Source: Lathyrus oleraceus
Lineage: Eukaryota > Streptophyta > Magnoliopsida > Fabales > Fabaceae
Reading direction: 5' to 3'
Assembly (NCBI RefSeq): GCF_024323335.1
Contig: NC_066581.1
Span: 463,388,289 to 463,452,288, forward strand
DNA length: 64,000 nt
Shown here one piece after another: positions 54,896 through 64,000 of the stretch. Under the pieces are notes generated by a model. The model did not search any database. It was not told where the DNA came from and was given only the letters and a program-made list of their open reading frames with translations. Within the stretch, counting starts at the first letter, position 1. Each line of letters starts with the position of its first letter. Position numbers and translations under genes: made by a program.

Positions 54896-57800
54896 TTTGT
54901 TTGAAGAGTAACTTGGACCACATCTTCTGCTGTCCAGTTGTTGATCAACTCCCCTGGTGCACGCAGGCGAACCCAGTTGTCCAAATCACACTCACTGTCA
55001 CCATCTTCACTACTGGCCGCAAAGACGTCACCGTGATTCATCAGCCCAACGCTGGTAAAGGTACTCGGACCCGTCTGCACACCCTGCTCCGCCTGCAGAG
55101 GTTGATAGCCAATTCCAAATTTGTCTTCTTTCACGGGCAAGTCCACCATCTTGCCCCAGCCTTCAGCATTGCCAGAGTTGACAACCTCTACCGCCTGCTT
55201 ATAAGATGCAATTGAGGCACTTGGCTTCTTCTGCTCAGCAAAAGCCACCCTCTCAAGAGCAACAGTCTCGAATGCCTGGCATAAAGTTTCATGGATCTCG
55301 CCATCCACCTCTACATATTTGAAAGAGGATAGGTGACTCACCAGAATATCTTCTTCACCGCACACGGTCACAATCTGACCATTCCAGACATACTTCAACT
55401 TCTGGTGGAGAGTCGACGACACTGCCCCAGCTGCGTGAATCCAAGGACGCCCCAACAAACAACTATATGCGGGCTGGATGTCCATCACAAAGAAGACAAT
55501 GTCAAAAACCTCCGGACCGATCTTCACCGGCAACGTGACTTCACCAAAAACAGACTGTTTGGATCCATCAAATGCACGCACAATCAGGTCACTTGGAGTG
55601 AGGATAACTCTTTCCACATCAATCTTGCCCAAAGTCTTCTTAGGCAGCACATTCAGCGAAGAGCCAGTGTCAACCAGCACATGAGACAACACTGCACCCT
55701 TGCACTCCATGGTGATATGCAAGGCCTTGTTATGGTTACGACCCTCAGGCGTTAAGTCCAGGTCTGTGAACCCCAAACCATGCCTGGTACTCACATTGGC
55801 AATGACTCCCTCCAACTGGTTGACAGATATCTCTTGAGGCACGTAAGCCAGATTCAACATCTTCAACAGGGCATTACGATGTGCCTCAGAGCACAGCAGC
55901 AATGAGAGTATAGAAATTTTGGACGGAGTTTGATTCAGCTGGTCTACAATCTTGTAGTCACTCTTCTTTATTATCTTCATGAACTCCTCCACGTCTTTCT
56001 CAAATGAACCCTCAGGCGCCTCCTTCTGAGCTGGTTCTTCATCAACAACAGCCTGTTTACCTCTAGCCTTGGCAAGAGCCTCGGCATTGTTATCCCTCAA
56101 CGGTTGCGGGGCAAACAGACGTCCACTTCTGGTAAACCCTCCTGGTCCTCCAACATTGTCCACAACTGGACTCACAACCACAGGAGTTCTAGCTGATATA
56201 CCAATAATCACAGGCGCTTGATTCACCGGCCTAACCTGACTCTCAGCCCTTCGATTGCTGCGGTAAGCGTTGTCATATTTGCACGGCACAACCCTACTAT
56301 CAACAACCCTTCTGCCTGAAGCAATGACAGTTACAGGAGCGGAAATAGTAACAGGAGTACCACCAACTGCAGGCGCACTGACAACCCTTTGGCCACGTCC
56401 CTCGGACGGTTTGAAGTAGATAGTGACGGTTGACACCATCCCACGATCTTTGACAGCCCGACTGAATTGCAAACAGCCCTCGTCCATCAGATTTTGTATA
56501 CCAGCCCTCAACTGATTACAACCATTCTCAGATTCAACACACTCTGCACAAACCTGGTCACAGCCCGGGTATACGCCCCCATTCAACAAACGGTCTTTTA
56601 CCACAAACAAAGAAGTCTGAACATCCTCAACACTGACAACCACATCTTCAGCTTCTCCCCCTTCTAGATTGTACACTCTGTGCGCACCATGCGGAGGCAT
56701 AGGGTTATTTACAACATTCGGCACAGGAGCAAAATTGATAGTTTTAGCGTCAATTAGGTCCTGGACCTTATGATGAAAAGCCCTGCAGTTCTCAATGTGG
56801 TGTTCTGGTGCACCAGAATGGAAATCACAACGCACGTTGGCATCATACCCAGGTGGTATCTTTGTCAACGGAGCCATGGTTCTCAACTCCACGAATCCCA
56901 ATCTGAGCAACTCAGGTAGCAACTCAGCATAGGTCATCGGTAAAGGACCAAAACGTCGATCAGGCATCCTCTGTCTCGGCTGATACGGACGTTGCTGTTG
57001 TTGTTGTTGTGGCGGTTGTTGAACTCTTTGTTGTTGTTGTTGACGAGGTTGAGGTGCTGGAATTGTCACAGCAGCAACCTGGCGATACTGATTTCTGTTT
57101 GCAATTCTTCTACCATGTTGCACAGCACTGGTTTCACCCTCTCTCCTGCGAGGTGCCCCAGCAAATGGTTTCTTCGACGACGAGGACCCTGCATCCTGAA
57201 TCTTCCCGGCCTTAATCAAACTTTCAGTCCTTTCCCCACAGATTACAACGTCTGAGAAACTACCGAATGGGCAACTTCCCATCCGGTCCATGAAAACACC
57301 CTGCAGTGTCCCAATGAACATATCAGTAAGTTCCCTCTCCAGCATAGGGGGTTGTACTCTCGCAGCCAATTCACGCCACCTCTGGGCGTACTCCTTGAAG
57401 CTCTCTCCAGATTTCTGACAAAGACTCTGCAACTGAGTCCGGCTCGGCGCCATGTCCATGTCGTGTTTATACTGCCTCAAGAAGGCCTCACCCAGATCTC
57501 TCCAGCATCGGATGGAATCTCTCTTAAGCTCCATGTACCAATCCAAGGAAGCCCCAGACAAGCTATCCTAGAAGAAGTACATCCATATTTTCTCGTCATC
57601 GGTGTAAGCAGAGATCTTTCTGTAATAGGCCTGCACGTGGGTGCGAGGGCAGGAAGTACCATTGTATTTATCAAATGAGGGCGCTTTGAATTTGTAAGGA
57701 ATCCTCAAACCTTCCACCAGACCCATGTTGGTCACATCAAACCCAAGGGAGTTCTGACATTCCATAGCCCTGATTTTCTCAGCAAGGGCATCAACTTTAC

Positions 57801-58254
57801 GGTCCCTCTCTTCAACTCTCACCACATCACCATCATCTTCACTGAGCAGAGTGAACATGTCCTCTTGTCTGTCAACAAGCGGAGCAGGATGACGAATCGG
57901 AGCCCGGGTAGCTCTGGCGTTAACAGTCTCTGCAGCAAGAGGCTGTCCGTTAATTCTGATACCCCTCAATTCATCCCCTACAATGTAGTCATTGACGGGA
58001 GCAGCAACAACATTCTCATGAACGGGTACACCCACTGGTGACACACGGTTGGACGGCGGAACCACAGCTTCCTGTCTCTGGGCTAAGGCACGCAGCTCCT
58101 CTTGCCCTTGAACAACCCCTTGCATCATTGTCATAAACTGGGCCATGTTTGCCCTCATCTCAGCCAATTCTGCTTGAACCTGGTCCATGTTCCTTTGATG
58201 ATTCAGTCTGGTTGAGTAGCGATGCGGTCGTTGATCAGCTATCCTGCCTGACAC
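54892..58254 (-). CDS. gag-pro: Ogre/Tat Gag-protease of element E (one premature TAG)
   Basis: The frame starts at 58254 (MSGRIADQRPHRYSTRL) with a Q/E-rich coiled-coil-like N-terminus. The capsid region runs over about residues 150-330. TAG at 57568-57570 interrupts it, where elements A and F have Gln, so a single C-to-T change explains it. Downstream are a Q-rich linker (56950-57070), the variant zinc knuckle C-X2-H-X5-H-X4-C (56785-56829) and the aspartic protease with 'LVDTGSSLNVLPK' (about 55665) and 'SCLLGRPWIHAAGA'. It ends at TAA 54892-54894, exactly at the intron donor. Total about 1,120 codons. The protein would form the particle and process the polyprotein. The TAG makes this copy defective unless read through. 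Confidence 0.93.
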
Positions 58255-59241
58255 AGGAACCAGAGTGAGAAGTCACGAACAAGAACACCTGTTATGCAAA
58301 ATGATATGTGTATGATGCGTGTGATGCGTATGCAGGTTAACTTTTCTTTTTCTATGCATTATTTTTTTTTTGAAAATAAACATGCTATGATGCAAATGAT
58401 GGAGCCATGACTGGTCGACTGAGTATCACGCGGCACGGGATCAAAGTTTCGGCCTGAATTCGGAACCGCAAAGTCATCTGAGACCCAAAATCATCTGAAC
58501 CCATACTTTGGAACCAAATCACCACCTGAGCAAGTACCCTCAAATTCAGCCCAGGGATCCGAAATAAACAGAACCCTCTGATCAATACCAGGGTCAAACC
58601 TCCGGCGTCCAGAAATAAAGATCCATAAATCCGGCTTAAGGTCACCAACACAGCATCACTGGAAGAAACCTGTACTTGCAAGAATCAAACCCTCCCCTCA
58701 CAGGTGAATTCTAACAAGGTCATCCTAAGGCGGACAATGGTCTCGACAATCGGGCAAAGATACTCAACGGGTTTGCCCTTTCGGGTGTGCCGTTGTAGCT
58801 CTCTTAAGATAGTCTAAACCAAAGATCCGGGAAAGATCGGTCACCGAAGTCAATAGCTCAGATGAGATAACCCAACCTGAGTGGAATAACTCCAAACGGA
58901 AGGACTCTCTCAAATGAACCTCGTCCGGCTGTGGTATGTCACGTCGCAACAACATGCTGATAAAGCAAGTGAGGAAACGTGAGACCACACTAATCCTAGG
59001 TGTATACTCGGGCCTGGGTTTTAGCCCCACTCAGAACACCCATCCCAAATCAGAGAAACCACCTGTACAAAAGACAACACAATGATAGTATGATGCATGC
59101 AAACATTTATGCAAATATATACACAACATAATAATCATAAATGCAATAAATGAAACAGCAAAAGCAACCAAACCCTATCCTAGAGAGCGCTAGGAGAGAC
59201 TCGCTTAGGGAAGATGGACCAGCAAGAGGTCAACTTCTTGT
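58255..59241 (-). other. Leader of element E between PBS and gag
   Basis: About 1 kb. Minus-strand frames of 98 and 88 codons (58385-58681, 58764-59030) have no recognisable domain and are not called as the Ogre ORF1. A 'tgatgcgtgtgatgcgtatg' repeat lies near 58310. Confidence 0.6.
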
Positions 59242-59260
59242 ATCCCCAGCAGAGTCGCCA
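59242..59260 (-). other. Primer binding site of element E
   Basis: The sense strand reads TGGCGACTCTGCTGGGGAT, 2 nt from the LTR. It is close to the complement of the 3' end of a plant tRNA-Arg as I remember it, in line with the tRNA-Arg primer reported for Ogre. Confidence 0.85.
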
Positions 59261-59262
59261 GC

Positions 59263-62200
59263 TGTCGCATTACGCGAAAAATCGGCGGGAAAAACGAAAC
59301 AACAGAGCCGCCACCGTGCGTTATTTATCCCAAAGGAGGGAAAGGAAACGCTCGAAGTAAACCTGGAAAAGACATGGTCTCGCGACCAGAGAAAGATGGG
59401 ATCGGGAGTCGGTTATGCGAAGGGAAGGTATTAGCACCCCTACGCATCCGTCGTACTCGACGGGATCCACGCACAAAAGGAAAGATAAGGTTGCTAAACA
59501 CTGCTCAAACAAACTGCACACACAGGCTGAAAGGAGACACAGAAAGACAAAAGAATATAACTCGGCAAGATATCGCATCCTGGGCCTACGTAGTCTGTCA
59601 GGCGCAGACATCAGAGTCGACGTAGTTCGGGACAGGGGGAAACGTGCTCGCTAGGATGTCGCATCCTATGCATACGTATCTTCTCTGACAGGAGAAGAAT
59701 CAGAGCACTCGTAGCTCGGCTAACACACGCCAAACAAAACACAAACACAAACAGGAAACCGACTGCCAATCGCTGGACTTACGTCAGACTCCAACACAAC
59801 ACAAACACACACACGCAGGAAACCGACTGCCAATCGCTGGACTTACGTCAGACTCCAAATACACACAAAGGGTTGAAAAACAAAAGGGCGCCCGGAGAGA
59901 TCAGCTCATCTCCTGCCTACGTACCTCATCTGGTATGAGGATCAGGGCAACGTAGTTCCCCTACGCAGGGAAAAAGGACTAGCCTAACCAGATACAAAGG
60001 GAGACACAAACTACTAGGGAGACTATGACTCGAGCCTAGAAGTTGTCATGCATACGATCCCTAAGTTAAGGTTGCTATCTAACTTGCACAGGGAGCAAGC
60101 TATCCTAAACAGCACAAGCAAAGCAAACATACACACAATTAGCACACACTATATACAGACAAAGTGGGCTCACACAAGGCTAGGCTGTGAAACACAAGCC
60201 AACTGGAATCGGGTGTAGTTAGCTCTTAACCCTAACATTGAGAGTTAGGGTGAAGCAGATGAAATGGGAAGTGAGGGTAAGACCTCACAGCTCTTATCCC
60301 TGGCCTGGGAGAGCTTCAGACAAATGAAAGTGTGGGAGTTCAGAAAGTTGGAACTCTTCTCCACAGATGACTGACACAACAAAGATCTTGGGTTAATATC
60401 CACAATGCATCAACACAAGGTGTGAGCAAAGTGGATGACACACTGAATAGCAGGAGATGGATTGCGCATCTCTTTTATCTGCCAATTTCCTCATAGAGGT
60501 CTTTTCCTGCTTGGCACAAAAGTAAACAAACACAAGCATTGCCTCTTAAGGAGGGTTTCAGACAGGTGCCTGCCCAAATAACAGGACAGGTCTTCCAGAC
60601 TACATGAAGTCAGAGAGTTATACCTCAAATGGTTAAGCAACCAAGCAAAGCAAAAGCAAGCTCAAAAGAACTCAAGCGACTTATGTACCTGAAAAAATCT
60701 AGCTCAATCAGTATACCAGTCAAAAAGTCAAACAGACAACCAATAGTCAACTGTACACAATCAAACAAGCAATGCAACAATGTGCAAGGCACAAGCTCAA
60801 ACTCAAATGAGCTAACATCAACCTACAAAACAAATCAAGGTTATTCAACATCAACCAATTAGTCAACTCAAGAGAGTGAATCAATCCCATCATGGCAATG
60901 TACTTCTTAACCTGAAATCAAAGCTCAACTGTGAGTCACCAACCACTAGGTCAAGGCCTAGGGTCAAAGAGGGAGAAAAAAATTCAAAACAGAACATGAA
61001 ATTCAACATGAATCAACCTCAATCAATTAAGAGCACAATCCAAAAGGTCTCATGTCAATATCATTCACCAAATTCATTTCATGAACCAAAGATGGCAAGG
61101 TATGCAAGTTGGAACCACATTGTGACATCAGAATGAACAAATGCATATTAATTCAAAAATGATTCAAATAATCTCAACAAAATTCATGAGTAAACAGAAC
61201 ATACAACATGATCATCACATAAAAAATTAGGAGCATTGGACATCATTAGGCATGGTAATCAAATTGCATAAGTCAAGGCAAACATAACAAGCATATGTGT
61301 GACACCAAATGTCACACCAACTTATCACAAGCCTAAAACAGAAATGAAACATGGTAAAAACCTCAAACCAAAGCCAAACCAACTTTTAACATGTCTAGAA
61401 AGAGTATGCAAAGTTTCACATTCATAGGATAAAGCACAAGCATTTCACAAACAAATGAAAATCAAGACAATTCAAAAGCTCAAACATGACCATCTAGAAA
61501 GAAAAATCTCAATCAAATCAGAAATCAATCCAAAAATTCCACCATAAATCATGAGAATTCACAACATTCATATCAAGTACCATACAAAAAATCAAGGCAT
61601 TTGGAATTCATTTGGCATGGAAAATTAATCAATCAAGTTGGACAAGCAAAGGTGTGACACACATTGTCACACCTATCTTAACCTGATCATAAAACAGCAA
61701 TGGTGAAAGCTAAAAATACAAACTCAACTCCATAATTTCAAGCAAGATATCTAGTTTCATCAGGTCAAATTTCATGAGCATTGGATTAAAATTGAGCATT
61801 TCACAAATGTATGATCAAGGCAAGGTACAAGATGCACATGTATACACAAACCCTAGCACCAAATATTTTCCAGCCAGGCACAATTCAGGGAAAAATGTCC
61901 ATAAAATACTAGACAAAAAATGTGACCTAATGCAAAAAACCACACAATTTTTGGATCATTATTTAATCATTTGTGAATTTTGAAAGTGAAAGAAAAAATA
62001 AAAAAAACATGAAGTAAGCACATGGAAATGGTATGGAGGGAAAAGAGAAAATGTGAAATGCGTTTGAAATAATGCTGTGAGCCAGAATCGAAGTGAGGCG
62101 AAATTCAAATGTGGCGCGCCAAACTGGATGAAACGCTGCGTTTCATTAATCCAGTTGGCCAGTCAATGCTGATGGTGCAAGGTCAAACGTGCCAGGACCA

Positions 62201-63965
62201 ATCATTTTGCCATGCGTATGCTACCGTGGACCAATACATGTTCATATATTCACAAACACATGCAGGGCGCTGAAAACACGAATTGAAAGATCAAAACACA
62301 TTTCTGGAAATTATTTCTATCATCTTCATCGTGTTCATCACATGCTCAAGAACATTTTTCTCAGTTTCCAAAAACAAGCACATCAACATGTACATCTTTC
62401 AACATACATCACAAACAAGGCATGGCTAAGCATAATTCATCAAGACAAGATCAAATCGAGCAAAACAAATTTCATCATCAAAACTTTAATCCACCATATC
62501 TAACACAATAATGAATGGAAATTAATGATTGGAAGCTCAGATTAATCAGTGTTCAAAGATCTACAGCAATGGCATAACAATTTTAGGAATTAGAGAGGTT
62601 TATTTTGTGACCTCTTGAAGATGCAGAACTGGAATCGACGGATTTAGGCCTTGAAAAGCTCAAACAGATCTTCTAAAGTGCTTGCATAGTTGATTAGATG
62701 AAGACTTGAGGTTCAAATGAGCACGATTCCACAGAAATTTGAATCCACCATTGATGTATGCAAGCTTCGAGCATGAGCAAAAGTGCACTGATTCTCTCGG
62801 TTCTTGCTTCAAATCTACTCCATAACTCTTCCAGATGATGAATGGATCAAGAGAAATGGATGCTATGTGAAGAAATTGAGAGAAATTTTTGAGAGAAAAA
62901 TTTGTGAAACTTGGATCTAGATCTGAATTGTGATTGTGGTTAGTGAAAAACAGTTATGCTTTGGGCTTTATACTCCCTCTTAATCATGCCTCTAATCAGG
63001 TTTAAGCCTTTGGTAATTGGATTAGCAAAATAGGAGTGCACATGCAAATTGGACATTTCACCTTATGCATGGAAAATATGAATGGAACAATACACGAGCT
63101 GCATTTTAATTCACTTGAAATTTCATTTTGGAGCCAATGCAAGTGGTAGAATGTTCAAATATTTGACCAAATTCAAACTATAATTTTTCCCTCCAAAATC
63201 AAGTGAAATATCAAGTGTTCATGTGATCATGATTCATGAAATGCAATGCATGATTTGGTAAGTAGAGGTCAAAACATGAACAATGCAAAAAGAACCACTT
63301 CATTTGGACATTTGGTTTGAAAGTTATGCACATTTGAGGTTCAAAGTTCACTTGGCCATGATTGATCCATATCTCTTCAACCATACATGAGAAATTCATG
63401 ATCTTGGACTTTTTGGAAATGGGAGAGAAAGATCTTCAACTTTCATGTTGGACAAAGTTTCATTTGAAGCTTTCTTTATGATGTAATCTTGAGTTGAAAA
63501 CCTTTCCATTTTTGGCAAATTCAAATTACAGGTCACCTGCTATTTTTGGAAAGTCTTGATCTGACTTCAAATTCTTCAATGTTGATGTTTGACATGTCAA
63601 ATGAGACTTGTTTGGACATGAATGAGGCATCTCTAACCATCTCCCACCTCCAAATCCATGGTTGAATTGACAGTTGACTTCTGTTGACTTTCTAGGGTTT
63701 CAGATGAATTGATCCTTGACTGATGAACCTTGAGCCTTCAATGCTTGACCAAATCACTTCAAAATGATCTTTGAATCATGTGAACTCATTGTACCAACCC
63801 TAAGGCTTTGATCCCATAGAACATGCACTTGCTTGCTTGCACAACTGAATCTCCTGACTAGTCTTGACTGATGACTTGGTGGACTATGCAATGGACAATG
63901 CAAAGTTAATGACCTAAACATGAAAATGTATGTACAAATGGGAGGTGCAAATTTGAGGTGCTACA
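59263..63965 (-). repeat. 5' LTR of element E
   Basis: Same length and structure as 43423-48125. TATA box AGTATAAAG at 62966-62974 (minus). GTACTC hairpin at 59448-59463 and TACGTA modules at 59567, 59653 and 59897. Transcription from this TATA would place all these modules 3 kb into the RNA leader. Confidence 0.95.
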
Positions 63966-64000
63966 GTATGAACATACAACACACACACTGAACAAACAAA
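63966..64000 (-). repeat. LTR of element D, resumed
   Basis: Begins with the second GTATG target copy and continues as A/C-rich sequence like that at 43380-43422. It runs out of the window. Confidence 0.7.

Larger units (their letters stand above)
43423..63965 (-). mobile_element. Complete Ogre/Tat-lineage Ty3/gypsy retrotransposon, 20,543 bp
   Basis: Two 4,703 bp LTRs (43423-48125 and 59263-63965) are flanked by identical GTATG (43418-43422 and 63966-63970). PBS, gag-pro, putative intron, pol with two RNase H domains, long 3' UTR and PPT appear in the expected order on the minus strand. Giant LTRs, the intron between pro and RT and the second RNase H define the Ogre/Tat group. The extra ORF1 of classical Ogre is not evident in the 1 kb leader. 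LTR differences are roughly 1-1.5% by eye, so insertion is recent. Defects seen are one TAG in gag and one frameshift near the end of integrase. Confidence 0.96.

Overview
The window is plant nuclear DNA with no convincing host gene. It is a stack of nested LTR retrotransposons. Giant Tat/Ogre-type Ty3/gypsy elements (LTRs near 5 kb, tRNA-Arg-like primer site, dual RNase H, intron before RT) lie among Ty1/copia Sireviruses. This mix is typical of legumes, and elements of this size suggest tribe Fabeae (Pisum, Vicia, Lathyrus, Lens); that placement is inference.

Layout from left to right. (1) 1-16270: Ogre-like element A (minus), reduced to a 3' region, a broken gag, a leader, a PBS and a 3.5 kb LTR. 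Its gag is split by a complete 9.07 kb Sirevirus (2020-11093, minus). (2) 16275-30850: Sirevirus family B (minus). One decayed gag-pol-env-like copy shares its single LTR (23224-24557) with the tail of a second copy. That second copy's env-like frame is interrupted by a 4.98 kb solo Ogre LTR (25673-30648). (3) 30851-38739: decayed plus-strand Ogre-like element F. It has gag and integrase, but protease, RT and RNase H are deleted. Its 3' LTR carries a 0.58 kb hAT-like MITE. (4) 38740-42497: plus-strand Sirevirus C, lacking the integrase core and cut off in RT. (5) 42498-43422 and 63966-64000: LTR of Ogre-like element D (minus). (6) 43423-63965: complete 20,543 bp Ogre-like element E (minus) inside the D LTR, with two 4,703 bp LTRs and target duplication GTATG.

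Element E is nearly intact. Reading along the minus strand it has 5' LTR, PBS, 1 kb leader, gag-pro (one premature TAG), a 244 bp putative intron whose removal joins gag-pro to pol in frame, pol (RT, RNase H, second RNase H, integrase; one frameshift near the C-terminus), a 3.1 kb 3' UTR with two tandem-repeat arrays, PPT and 3' LTR. Nesting gives an order of events: F, then C, then D, then E; and A before Sirevirus 2020-11093.

The most interesting signal is in the LTRs of elements A, D, E and the solo LTR. They share small structured modules whose stems differ in sequence but stay complementary. One is a two-hairpin unit with fixed GCCTACGTA and CGTAG flanks, repeated up to three times per LTR. 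The other is a hairpin with a fixed GTACTC loop. Several changes are compensatory, and some form G-U pairs only on the element's sense strand, which suggests conserved RNA structures in the long Ogre leader.
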